A stretch of DNA of 39,332 nt. Source: an uncultured Erysipelotrichaceae bacterium. GTDB lineage: Bacteria; Bacillota_I; Bacilli_A; Erysipelotrichales; Erysipelotrichaceae. The notes beneath the pieces are model-generated. The model had not been told where the DNA came from. It ran no database searches and saw only the letters and a list, made by a program, of their open reading frames with translations. A program made the position numbers and the translations under genes. The DNA lies in assembly GCA_900315225.1 (NCBI GenBank), contig OMYM01000428.1:1-39332 (forward strand), read 5' to 3'. Every line of letters starts with the position of its first letter. Positions within the stretch are counted from its first letter, which is position 1. Below are positions 32,565 to 39,332 of the stretch, piece after piece.

Positions 32565-33773
32565 CTACATCATTGCGTCAAGCGTCTTACGGATTGCCTG
32601 GATGAACCCAAGGCTATCGAGCGTCTCAACGTTTTCCAGATTTGTGATACGCGCCAAGTCTCCCGTCATTTTTCCGCTTTCAATCGTATTGATCGTTGCT
32701 TTTTCTAACTTCTTCGCAAAACAGGTCAGTTCTTCGTTGGAATCCAGTTCCCCGCGCTTGGCAAGCGCACCCGTCCAGGCGAATATCGTTGCGACTGAAT
32801 TGGTGCTTGTCGTTTCGCCTTTCAGATGCTTATAGTAATGCTTCTGCACCGTACCGTGCGCCGCCTCGTATTCGAAGCAACCATCCGGTGAAACCAACAC
32901 CGATGTCATCATGGCAAGCGAGCCAAACGCCGAACTCAGCATATCCGAGAATACATCTCCATCATAGTTCTTGCATGCCCAAAGAATTCCGCCTTCGCAC
33001 TTCATGATGCGCGCAACCGCATCGTCAATCAGTGTATAAAAGTAGGAAATCCCTGCTTCCGCAAACTTTTCCTTGAAGTCTTCCTCGTAGATTTTCTGGA
33101 AGATATCCCTAAAGCGCCCATCATATGTCTTGGAAATCGTGTCCTTGCTTGCAAACCAAAGATCCTGCTTGTTAGCAAGCGCATAGACAAAGCAAGCCCT
33201 CGCATACTTCTCAATGGACGAATCAAGGTTGTGGATCCCCTGCACAATGCCTGGACCCTCGAATTCCATGATGGTCTTCTCTTCCACGGTTCCATCGATG
33301 CCCTCAAACACAAGCTTTGCGACACCCTTGCCAGGAACACGCATCTCTACATTCTTGTAGATATCGCCATACGCATGCCTGGCAATGGTTATCGGCTTCT
33401 TCCAATTCTTCACGCACGGTTCAATCCCCTTGACAAGGATCGGCGCGCGAAATACCGTTCCATCCAGGATTGCCCTCAGCGTAGCATTTGGGCTTGGATA
33501 TGAAGTCTTCAGGTCGTATTCCTTGATCCTCGCTGCGTTGGGAGTGATCGTAGCGCACTTCACGCCTACGCCAAGGCGCTTGATTGCATTCGCTGCATCC
33601 ACCGTCACCTGATCGTCTGTATTGTCTCTGTTCTTCAATCCAAGATCATAGTATTCCGTGTTTAAATCGACATATGGAGCGATCAACTCATCCTTGATCA
33701 TTTGCCACAATACCCTGGTCATTTCATCGCCATCGATTTCAACCAGCGGCGTTGCCATTCTGATTTTTTCCAT
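32565..33773 (-). CDS. icd: NADP-dependent isocitrate dehydrogenase, eukaryote-type
   Basis: 402 aa, start after AGAGGGATGC. It follows the dimeric eukaryote-like (subfamily II) enzyme rather than the E. coli type: VEIDGDEMTRVLWQMIKDEL, VGVKCATITPNAAR, substrate loop SPNATLR, RHAYGDIYKN, YDGRFRDIFQ, LIDDAVARIMK with metal-binding Asp, NYDGDVFSDM and the cofactor part EAAHGTVQKHYYKH. It oxidises isocitrate to 2-oxoglutarate with NADP. No citrate synthase or aconitase gene is nearby. Followed by the thioesterase gene at 9 bp. Confidence 0.96.
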   Translation of the reverse strand: MEKIRMATPLVEIDGDEMTRVLWQMIKDELIAPYVDLNTEYYDLGLKNRDNTDDQVTVDAANAIKRLGVGVKCATITPNAARIKEYDLKTSYPSPNATLRAILDGTVFRAPILVKGIEPCVKNWKKPITIARHAYGDIYKNVEMRVPGKGVAKLVFEGIDGTVEEKTIMEFEGPGIVQGIHNLDSSIEKYARACFVYALANKQDLWFASKDTISKTYDGRFRDIFQKIYEEDFKEKFAEAGISYFYTLIDDAVARIMKCEGGILWACKNYDGDVFSDMLSSAFGSLAMMTSVLVSPDGCFEYEAAHGTVQKHYYKHLKGETTSTNSVATIFAWTGALAKRGELDSNEELTCFAKKLEKATINTIESGKMTGDLARITNLENVETLDSLGFIQAIRKTLDAMM

Positions 33774-33866
33774 GCATCCCTCTTTCTAGACTTACAAAAG
33801 TCGTTTAACAACGGATACTCTATCACATTACAGCAACGCACATCAATTCTTTTTCAAGATCATGAA

Positions 33867-33892
33867 AATGTTTTCGCGACAATGAAAACATT
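33867..33892. repeat. Perfect inverted repeat AATGTTTTC-N8-GAAAACATT
   Basis: 9-bp arms, 8-bp centre, between the HTH protein gene stop and the icd promoter region. It could be a weak AT-rich terminator for the HTH gene or an operator for icd. No strong T-run follows on either strand. Confidence 0.5.
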
Positions 33893-33897
33893 GCATT

Positions 33898-34296
33898 CTA
33901 CCAATGGTTGACAATGCCATATCTCTCCATCAAGCGAGATATGGTCAATACACTCAAGTCCACCCCATGTTCGTCATGAAGCATCAGCCTGATCTTTGCA
34001 TACGACACGCGGCTCCATTCCTTCTTCATTCTTTCTCGTTCTATCATCGCACGGATCTCGTCCAAGAGCCAAGGATAGACATCCTCCGTCTTCTTTCTTC
34101 CACCCCCGCTCTTGCGGCGGTATCCTTCGCCACTGGTAATGCCAACCTCAAGTTCTCGAATACCGCGCATCACTGTGCAACGGGAGGTGTGATACTTGTT
34201 CATCACCTTTGTGACGCCACCTTTTCCAAGCGCCAATGCCTCTCTGGCAAAAGCAAGTCTTCTTTCAAGTTCATTCAAGTTGTCAATATCGACCAT
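33898..34296 (-). CDS. Second stand-alone ISAzo13-type HTH protein
   Basis: 132 aa; ATG after AAGGGAGGCATTGCT. The segment ALALGKGGVTKVMNKYHTSRCTVMRGIRELE parallels the HTH of the 22338-22736 protein and of ISAzo13 transposases, and GGGRKKTEDVYPWLLDEI parallels the following part. No DDE domain follows. The start site, equal length and lack of terminal repeats favour a retained protein over a fresh fragment. It is transcribed toward icd and may act there (inference). Confidence 0.72.
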   Translation of the reverse strand: MVDIDNLNELERRLAFAREALALGKGGVTKVMNKYHTSRCTVMRGIRELEVGITSGEGYRRKSGGGRKKTEDVYPWLLDEIRAMIERERMKKEWSRVSYAKIRLMLHDEHGVDLSVLTISRLMERYGIVNHW

Positions 34297-34402
34297 AGCA
34301 ATGCCTCCCTTTCTTTCTCTCGCAGTAAACCCTGCCCAAGGCTACAGTAACATGGCCGCAAAAAGTATCAATACCATTTGTGTTTGAAATGAACCTGATC
34401 AA

Positions 34403-34429
34403 ATTGGGCGTCCTTGCGGGACGCCCAAT
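34403..34429 (-). terminator. Terminator of glnS
   Basis: ATTGGGCGTCC with GGACGCCCAAT, 5-base loop, just after the glnS stop. The T-run is short, so some read-through into the HTH gene is possible. Confidence 0.7.
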
Positions 34430-34432
34430 GTC

Positions 34433-36175
34433 TTACTTCTTTCCTTTCTTGAAGCTATCCTTCAAGGAAACACTTCTATTGAACACCAGATGCTCGCAAC
34501 TGCTGTCCTTGTTGTCAAGGCAGAAGAATCCTACGCGCATGAACTGGAATGTTGGCGCATTTTCCCCCGTCTTATTCTCCTCGGCATCAAATGCCTTGGC
34601 CACATCAAGCATGGAACGCTCGACCTTGCACCCATGAAGAACCTGCAGGCTTTCAGGATTGAGGCAAGCCAAGAAATCCTTGTCCGCCGCATCCGGGCTT
34701 GGATCTGAGAATAGATTATCGTAGAGACGAACCTCAGCATCAATGCAGTTCTCACAATCGACCCAATGGATTGTAGCGCCTTTTACCTTACGTCCATCCG
34801 CTGGATCACCACCCCTGGAATTCGGGTCATATTCGCAAAGAACCTCGATGACCTTGCCATTGTCATCCTTGACGCAACCCGTGCATGTCGCAAGATACGC
34901 GCCCTTGAGACGAACCTCATTGCCAGGATACATTCTCTTATACTTAGGAACAGGCGCCTCGAGGAAATCATCTTCCTCGATCCACAAATGACGGCTGAAC
35001 GTAATCTCATGCGTTCCCTGCGAAGGATCCGTAGGGTTGTTTTCAACTTCAAAAACTTCCGACTTGCCCTCTGGATAATTGACAACCGTCAGCTTGACGG
35101 GACGCAAGACCGCCATTGTCCTTTCCGCCGTCTTGTTCAGGTCATCCCTCAGGCATCTTTCCAATTCCGCAAACTCAATGACATTGGAATTCTTCGCAAC
35201 GCCAATCGAATCGCAGAAACTACGAATGGACCTAGCAGTATACCCTCTTCTGCGCAAGCCGCACAACGTAGGCATCCTAGGATCATCCCAACCCGACACA
35301 TATCCTTCCTCGACAAGCTTCCTTAGCTTCCTCTTGCTCATGACCGTATGGTCAATGCCAAGGCGGGCAAACTCAATCTGGCGCGGCTTGTGCGCAGGAA
35401 TCGAAACATTGTCAACAACCCAATTGTACAACGGGCGATGGTCTTCATACTCCAAGGAACACAAAGAGTGGGTAATCCCTTCCAAGGCATCCTGGATCGG
35501 ATGGGCAAAGTCATACATCGGGTAGATGCACCACTTTGTTCCATGCCTATGATGCTTGATATGGCGAATCCTATAGATCACAGGATCCCTCATGTTGAAA
35601 TTCCCGCTGGCAAGGTCGATCTTCGCGCGCAATGTCATCTTGCCTTCTTCCACCTCGCCATTTTTCATTTTCTCAAACAGCGCCAGACTCTCCTCGATCG
35701 GCCTATCGCGGAAAGGAGACCTAGCCGGTGTCGATAGATCGCCCCTATATTCACGCATCTGGTCTGGCGTCAGTTCACACACATACGCCAATCCCTTTTT
35801 TATCAACTCCACGGCATACTCATAGTCTTGCTCAAAATAATCGGAGCCATAGTAGAACCTATCTCCCCAGTCAAATCCCAGCCAATGAATATCCTGTTCA
35901 ATCGCATCGACATACTCCGTGTCTTCCTTTGCCGGATTGGTGTCGTCCATGCGAAGATTGCACAGCCCGCCAAACTTCTCCGCCATGCCAAAGTCAATGC
36001 ACAGCGCCTTGCAGTGACCAATATGCAGGTATCCATTAGGCTCTGGAGGGAACCTCGTATGCACCGTCATGCCCTCAAACTGCCCGCCAGGAGCAATATC
36101 TTCCTTGATTGCGTTGTAGATGAAATTCCGGTTATTCTCCTCATCCACCGTCATCGCCTTGATTTCCTCAGCCAT
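34433..36175 (-). CDS. glnS: Glutaminyl-tRNA synthetase
   Basis: 580 aa, ATG after AAGGAGGAGAGAAATC. Class I signatures: FPPEPNGYLHIGH (HIGH at 51-54) and a KMSKS loop read as VMSKR (277-281). RMDDTNPAKED and FDWGDRFYYGSDYF identify GlnRS rather than GluRS; the C-terminal anticodon-binding beta barrels run ~340-550. Most Firmicutes lack GlnRS and amidate Glu-tRNA(Gln), so its presence narrows the lineage; it was gained by transfer from eukaryotes or proteobacteria-type sources in the bacteria that have it. Single gene, extended -10 promoter at 36236. The leader is too short for a T-box. Confidence 0.97.
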   Translation of the reverse strand: MAEEIKAMTVDEENNRNFIYNAIKEDIAPGGQFEGMTVHTRFPPEPNGYLHIGHCKALCIDFGMAEKFGGLCNLRMDDTNPAKEDTEYVDAIEQDIHWLGFDWGDRFYYGSDYFEQDYEYAVELIKKGLAYVCELTPDQMREYRGDLSTPARSPFRDRPIEESLALFEKMKNGEVEEGKMTLRAKIDLASGNFNMRDPVIYRIRHIKHHRHGTKWCIYPMYDFAHPIQDALEGITHSLCSLEYEDHRPLYNWVVDNVSIPAHKPRQIEFARLGIDHTVMSKRKLRKLVEEGYVSGWDDPRMPTLCGLRRRGYTARSIRSFCDSIGVAKNSNVIEFAELERCLRDDLNKTAERTMAVLRPVKLTVVNYPEGKSEVFEVENNPTDPSQGTHEITFSRHLWIEEDDFLEAPVPKYKRMYPGNEVRLKGAYLATCTGCVKDDNGKVIEVLCEYDPNSRGGDPADGRKVKGATIHWVDCENCIDAEVRLYDNLFSDPSPDAADKDFLACLNPESLQVLHGCKVERSMLDVAKAFDAEENKTGENAPTFQFMRVGFFCLDNKDSSCEHLVFNRSVSLKDSFKKGKK

Positions 36176-36235
36176 GATTTCTCTCCTCCTTATAGTATTT
36201 ATCTATATGCGATGCCTTTTAGCCATCACCACGAT

Positions 36236-36244
36236 ATTATAGCA
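36236..36244 (-). promoter_or_regulatory. Extended -10 promoter of glnS
   Basis: TGC-TATAAT on the minus strand (box at 36236-36241), about 60 bp before the glnS start. No good -35 box, consistent with an extended -10. Confidence 0.6.
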
Positions 36245-36293
36245 GAATGCAATCTAATTCCATGATGATTTTCGCCAAAAAGCAAAACCACAT

Positions 36294-36321
36294 GAAAAAA
36301 GACCCTCTGGCATAGGTCTTT
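36294..36321 (-). terminator. Orphan intrinsic terminator
   Basis: On the minus strand AAAGACC...GGTCTTT followed by six T. No minus-strand gene lies between it and the plus-strand nuclease-like gene, so it would end a short non-coding transcript or is a remnant. Confidence 0.6.
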
Positions 36322-36349
36322 CTTCAATTCAGTCAATTATTCGGAGGGA

Positions 36350-36365
36350 AATTGTCTAATTGTCT
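36350..36365. repeat. Tandem octamer AATTGTCT x2
   Basis: Two perfect adjacent 8-bp copies, flanked by TCGGA and TCCGA, which can pair around them. Confidence 0.6.
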
Positions 36366-36400
36366 TCCGACAAGATTATGATACATCTTTCGTGTGATTT

Positions 36401-36429
36401 TTATGTGTCAGTTATGTGAGAATTATGTG
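36401..36429 (+). repeat. Three TTATGTG units at 11-bp period
   Basis: TTATGTG begins at 36401, 36412 and 36423. Direct repeats one helical turn apart are typical targets of OmpR/PhoB-type response regulators. A degenerate fourth unit (TTCGTGT) precedes them at 36389. Confidence 0.65.
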
Positions 36430-36650
36430 AAAGTTTATTGGCTTCAGAGGAAAGCCAAACTAACCATTAGGCACAAATGCTACTCAATTGTGTATCCGAG
36501 CATAACATATCGTGATAATTTATTCATAAAAATATTATTTTGTATATAGCAAAAGCTTTTTCTTTTTTTTGTGGGTATTGGAATCCGGCAGGCAATAGGA
36601 ATAGTGGACGAACAAAAAAGTTCCGTAGATTGGATAGAAAGGAGATGCGA

Positions 36651-37652
36651 ATGCCAAGAAAGAAAAGCACAGCCACAGCCAGCAAGAAACCATTGTCGCA
36701 AGACAAGCTTCCCGAAGCACAAGAAAATACTTCCGAAATAGTCTCGTTTCCACGGAACAACCATCATGAACGCTATGAAAAAGGGTTGAAGCTCTATCGA
36801 AAAATCAATGGCATTCCCTGCTTGATCGGAACAGAAGTAAACCTTTTGGAAGCAGCGAAAAGAATCGATGCAGTGATCATCCAGACCGAAGACCAGCCAG
36901 AATTGTTCCCACACCAAATTACCGGCAAGCTGACCATCAACGAGTTCAAGTCGAAGTCAAGCTCTATCGACTCTTCCGCCTTGGTACAGGCATCCGGCTA
37001 TCAAGAAATCGTTGAGGATGAGCTGTATAAGGAGAACCATTCCGAACAAGACATCAGAATAGTCATCACTGGCTTCAAAATCCACGAGTCACTTATGGGA
37101 AAAGACCAGCCCGGGTTCAGAACCTTTCATAACGTGAAAATTGAAAAAATGGGGAACGGAGTGTATAATGTAATCGGATACGGTTATGTACCGACCCATA
37201 TCGTGCTGCTTAATGAACTGGTAGGCGATGAATATGCGTGCTTACGCATTCTTGGCAAAAACGCAACACCAGATGACTACAGGAAATTTTACCGGCAAAT
37301 CAGGAATCTTGGCACCCCTGATACAGAAACATGGAAATGCATTCAGGCAGTAAGCTATGAATTCATCACCAACAATCGCGAATCATTTGACAACTACAGC
37401 GAGGAGGATAAAAAAATGTTAGAAGAGTTCAAGAAATACACCGAGACATACATTGACGAAGCTTGTTTTAATGCCTATTATGCTGGCAAGGGCGAAGGGA
37501 AAGCTGAAGGATTGGTCGAAGGAAGAGCCGAAGGGCTGGTCAAAGGAAGAGCCGAAGGAAGAGCTGAAACCATTGCCGAACTGCAGGCATTAGTCACAGG
37601 CGGGGATTTCACCCAGCAAGGAATGATCGATTATCTTGCAAGAATGATATAG
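36651..37652 (+). CDS. PD-(D/E)XK nuclease-like protein with Gly-x-Ala-Glu repeat tail
   Basis: 333 aa; ATG after AAAGGAGATGCGA. The N-terminal half has IDAVIIQT (Asp73) and, after a hairpin, GKLTINEFKSKSSS with Glu98-x-Lys100, a D...E-x-K pattern of PD-(D/E)XK nucleases. This suggests metal-dependent DNA cleavage but is not proven. A C-terminal region (~230-270) is followed by seven four-residue units such as GKAE, GLVE and GRAE, and a conserved end TIAELQALVTGGDFTQQGMIDYLARM. The tail design recalls Rpn-type nuclease/transposase proteins, to which it may be distantly related. A decayed relative of the C-terminus follows at 38107. Well-formed terminator after it. Confidence 0.7.
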   Translation: MPRKKSTATASKKPLSQDKLPEAQENTSEIVSFPRNNHHERYEKGLKLYRKINGIPCLIGTEVNLLEAAKRIDAVIIQTEDQPELFPHQITGKLTINEFKSKSSSIDSSALVQASGYQEIVEDELYKENHSEQDIRIVITGFKIHESLMGKDQPGFRTFHNVKIEKMGNGVYNVIGYGYVPTHIVLLNELVGDEYACLRILGKNATPDDYRKFYRQIRNLGTPDTETWKCIQAVSYEFITNNRESFDNYSEEDKKMLEEFKKYTETYIDEACFNAYYAGKGEGKAEGLVEGRAEGLVKGRAEGRAETIAELQALVTGGDFTQQGMIDYLARMI

Positions 37653-37711
37653 CGCAAGGATTCTTGCTATTGCAAATGCATTTCTTATGGTGCAACCTCA
37701 AGCAAGCAACT

Positions 37712-37737
37712 GGCAGCAGTGAACTGCTGCTTTTTTT
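37712..37737 (+). terminator. Intrinsic terminator of the nuclease-like gene
   Basis: GGCAGCAG-TGAA-CTGCTGC followed by seven T, 60 bp after the stop codon. Confidence 0.88.
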
Positions 37738-37833
37738 GATCTTGCAAAACAGAATTCGAAACGAGACAGCCTGGCATGAGGCATCAGTTTTATACTCGCG
37801 CAAGAAAATTATACCTGCCCTAATATATTATAG

Positions 37834-37862
37834 TTGAAATCATGTTAGACATATATTATAAT
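37834..37862 (+). promoter_or_regulatory. Near-consensus promoter in the gap
   Basis: TTGAAA (37834-37839), 17-bp spacer, TATAAT (37857-37862). It can drive the repeat-protein gene 245 bp downstream. Confidence 0.75.
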
Positions 37863-38106
37863 ATAGTTGTGTTGTCGTTTTCGTTCTGAATAACATTGAT
37901 AAACCAATCGACCAAAGAAAACATACATGCTATCGCATCTTAAGCAAAGGCGTAAAGTTCTAGAACGCCAAAACACATTCTACCCGCAAACCAATAACCC
38001 AGGCGCCACGAACACCAAGAAATGGGAGTGCTGCTAGGCCGCGCCTATGAATACGTCGCATACAATCATAAATCATTTGAACAATACAGTGAGGAGGATA
38101 CAAACG

Positions 38107-38556
38107 ATGAAAGACATACTGGAGGAACTCAAGAAATATACCCCGGAATACCTTGACGAGGTGTGTGTCAAGGGATACACAAAAGGATATGCCGAGGGAT
38201 TTGCCGAGGAATTCTCCAAGGGATTTGCTGCGGAATTTGTTGAGGCATTTGACGCGGAATTTGCCGATGGATTTGTTGAGGAATGTATCAGGGGATTTGT
38301 TGAGGAATTTGCCGATGGATTTGACAAGGAATATACCGGAGGATCTGTCGAGGAATTTATCGAAGAATTTACCGAGGAATTTGTTGAGCAATTCCATGAG
38401 AAATTTCATAAGGAATATGCCGAGAGATTTTTCAAGGAATTCATTAGGGCATATGCTGAAGGAAGACCTGATGCTAAAGCCGATTTACTAGCAATGATGA
38501 AAGACGGAAATGTCACCATGGGACAATTAGTCGATTATTTTGCAAATATGAAATAA
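38107..38556 (+). CDS. Repeat protein, 24 tandem (E/G)-F-x-E units; orphan nuclease tail
   Basis: 149 aa from ATG after GTGAGGAGGATACAAACG. Residues 1-20 (MKDILEELKKYTPEYLDEVC) match MLEEFKKYTETYIDEAC of the 333-aa protein, and the last ~28 residues match its end (DLLAMMKDGNVTMGQLVDYFANM against ELQALVTGGDFTQQGMIDYLARM). Between them, residues 22-117 are 24 four-residue repeats (KGYA, EGFA, EEFV, DGFV and so on), with Phe or Tyr at nearly every fourth position and acidic residues around it. There is no catalytic region. A helix with an aromatic stripe is expected; it could self-associate. The frame change upstream shows it began as a gene fragment. Whether it is expressed is uncertain, but the intact frame through 24 units argues it is. 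Confidence 0.6.
   Translation: MKDILEELKKYTPEYLDEVCVKGYTKGYAEGFAEEFSKGFAAEFVEAFDAEFADGFVEECIRGFVEEFADGFDKEYTGGSVEEFIEEFTEEFVEQFHEKFHKEYAERFFKEFIRAYAEGRPDAKADLLAMMKDGNVTMGQLVDYFANMK
38170..38457 (+). repeat. 12-bp tandem repeat, 24 units, coding
   Basis: Degenerate GAATTTGTTGAG/GGATTTGCCGAG-type unit. The period is exactly 12, so all frames stay open and long antisense and +2 readings appear; those are shadows. Confidence 0.85.
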
Positions 38557-38580
38557 GTCAACAAATGGCACAGCCCCAGG

Positions 38581-38614
38581 CAAGCAACAAGCAGCTTTTA
38601 AATCAAGTTGCTTG
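38581..38614 (+). terminator. Possible terminator of the repeat-protein gene
   Basis: CAAGCAAC (38581-38588) pairs with GTTGCTTG (38607-38614), followed by TTTGACATTT. The loop is long (18 bases) and the T-run poor. Confidence 0.4.
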
Positions 38615-38634
38615 TTTGACATTTCAAGGGATGC

Positions 38635-38660
38635 AAAAAAAGAGGCGTTTCCGCCTCTTT
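38635..38660 (-). terminator. Terminator of the PPi-phosphofructokinase gene
   Basis: AAAGAGGCG-GAAA-CGCCTCTTT followed by a T-run on the minus strand, 9 bp after the stop codon. It may also stop plus-strand transcripts. Confidence 0.88.
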
Positions 38661-38669
38661 GAGAATTTG

Positions 38670-39332
38670 TTATTCGCCCTTTTCCAATGCAAGCGTCCTT
38701 GTGGTAAGGTCGCAAACCTCAGATGGTCCATAATACTGGATTGCGCCAGGATATGTGAATGCTGTCTCGACAGCCCACGCATCTCTGTTTGCCTCGAAGA
38801 ACTTGAATGGCTTGCCATCAAGCTCGACAAGAGCTTTCTTGATGACAGGCTTGTCTTCGCCATGTCTTCTCTCCATGTTCATCATCTTGGTGATCGGCAT
38901 TCCTCCGGCAACCCACTCATCGGCAGGCTTGGAAAGGTTGGCAATCTTGGACAGATATCCATTGTATCCATACTGAATCAACATGAATGCATTGTAGCCA
39001 AGGGAGTAGCAGTAGTCAGCGTCGAAGTTGGACGGGAATGCGCATCTTCCCTCATAGCCAAAGAAATGATGCAGCGCATTGAACTTGCCCTTGTATGTGC
39101 CTGCTGCCTTTCTCTCGTCCAGCTTTGCCTTTACAAGAGCGGAGAACAGCTTCTCGGATTCAATCAGGGAAACCTGAACGTTTCCATGTGGGTCTCTTTC
39201 CAGGAACAATTGCTGTTGGATTGTCTGCGGCAGGATTGCGAATACTGCCATGGACTCTTTGGTCAAGCCGTTTTCAATAAACGCATACTTTTCTTCCCAT
39301 GTCGCAAGCGCATTGAACGCATCGGCCTTGGA
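38670..39332 (-). CDS. PPi-dependent phosphofructokinase, C-terminal part
   Basis: Partial: 220 codons are visible and the frame runs off the window end; a TTG at 39266 is not a start. The segment HHFFGYEGRCAFPSNFDADYCYSLGYNAF is characteristic of the long (~550 aa) PfpB-type diphosphate--fructose-6-phosphate 1-phosphotransferase, which makes fructose 1,6-bisphosphate with pyrophosphate instead of ATP and is reversible. ERDPHGNVQVSLIESEKLF lies in the preceding insertion region. Such enzymes are common in fermentative Firmicutes and spirochaetes. Transcribed toward a strong terminator. Confidence 0.92.
   Translation of the reverse strand, partial: SKADAFNALATWEEKYAFIENGLTKESMAVFAILPQTIQQQLFLERDPHGNVQVSLIESEKLFSALVKAKLDERKAAGTYKGKFNALHHFFGYEGRCAFPSNFDADYCYSLGYNAFMLIQYGYNGYLSKIANLSKPADEWVAGGMPITKMMNMERRHGEDKPVIKKALVELDGKPFKFFEANRDAWAVETAFTYPGAIQYYGPSEVCDLTTRTLALEKGE

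Larger units (their letters stand above)
36176..36650. other. 475-bp intergenic region with regulatory-looking repeats
   Basis: No protein-coding gene is supported. From left to right it holds the glnS promoter, a terminator-type hairpin on the minus strand with no gene feeding it, a tandem octamer AATTGTCT x2, three TTATGTG units at 11-bp spacing, a hairpin TTGGCTT/AAGCCAA (36438-36458) and an AT-rich leader of the nuclease-like gene. Confidence 0.6.
37653..38106. other. 454-bp gap: terminator, strong promoter, decayed 5' part of a paralogue
   Basis: After the terminator (37712-37737) comes an AT-rich stretch with a consensus promoter (37834-37862). A 36-codon reading frame at 37927 begins MLSHLKQRRKVLERQ and stops at TAG; it resembles nothing I know. 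Just before 38107, KSFEQYSEEDT is encoded in another frame and matches ESFDNYSEEDK of the upstream protein. The gap is thus the ruin of a second copy of that gene. Confidence 0.6.

Noticed and set aside
36176..36300. T-box riboswitch before glnS
   Set aside because: The leader between the -10 box and the start codon is about 60 bases and no T-box sequence or antiterminator is visible.
37960..38409. Minus-strand open frame with Lys/Phe/Leu-rich repeats
   Set aside because: It is the reverse of the 12-bp coding repeat, which keeps all frames open. No ribosome binding site, and it runs into the gap.
38170..38457. Regular short repeats that could suggest a CRISPR or minisatellite
   Set aside because: The 12-bp period is too short for CRISPR and there are no spacers. 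It is an in-frame coding repeat.

Overview
The window reads as a chromosomal segment of a low-to-mid G+C Firmicute (Bacillota). G+C is close to half by eye, starts are preceded by AAGGAGG-like ribosome binding sites, and intergenic regions carry strong TTGnnn-17-TATAAT promoters and U-tailed hairpin terminators. The gene set includes glutaminyl-tRNA synthetase, a eukaryote-type NADP isocitrate dehydrogenase, PPi-dependent phosphofructokinase, PPK1 and IorAB/PaaK amino-acid oxidation. The tRNA-Leu gene does not encode CCA. An Erysipelotrichia-like anaerobe fits best. This is inference from gene content, not from a database search.

Layout. 57-985: decayed phage minor-capsid gene. 1185-1412: small membrane protein. 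1456-5087: heterodimeric ABC exporter with one degenerate ATP site. 5182-9331: GNAT acetyltransferase, polyphosphate kinase and nucleoside-kinase operon. 9431-10258: pyridoxamine-kinase-like gene. 10300-12561: Tex. 12669-16136: SPFH protein, Arc-like DNA-binding protein and second SPFH protein, interrupted by a ~95% identical duplication of about 0.5 kb (offset 1015 bp) that leaves three gene fragments and carries a small glycine-rich membrane protein. 16188-18552: chorismate mutase, then an ATP-grasp/esterase pair. 18628-18707: tRNA-Leu(UAG). 18739-22736: operon of unknown function (transposase-derived HTH protein, alpha/beta hydrolase with Asp at the nucleophile elbow, two-helix membrane protein, membrane-anchored Hsp70-like ATPase). 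22846-32115: aromatic/2-oxo-acid catabolism, with iorA-iorB-paaK-ACT, an Na+/solute symporter, a TrpR-related regulator, an aminotransferase and an acyl-CoA ligase. 32157-36175: thioesterase, icd, a second HTH protein and glnS. 36651-38556: a PD-(D/E)XK-like protein and an orphan relative of its C-terminus expanded into 24 four-residue repeats. 38670-end: partial PPi-phosphofructokinase.

How the genes work together. The clearest circuit is at 22.8-32.1 kb. The aminotransferase should give aryl or branched 2-oxo acids, IorAB should oxidise them to acyl-CoA with reduced ferredoxin, and PaaK and the second ligase interconvert acids and CoA esters. The symporter may bring in the substrate. Each of three well-formed promoters (iorA, symporter, TrpR-like gene) carries a GCTTTAGCG-type site, which suggests the TrpR-like protein controls all three. 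The SPFH locus has a perfect palindrome in its promoter, a natural target for its Arc-like protein. The ATP-grasp/esterase pair and the Hsp70/hydrolase operon are the best candidates for systems without a described function.

Limits. All calls come from reading the sequence and remembered family features. No alignment, profile search or folding program was run. Starts were adjusted by hand to the best ribosome binding site.
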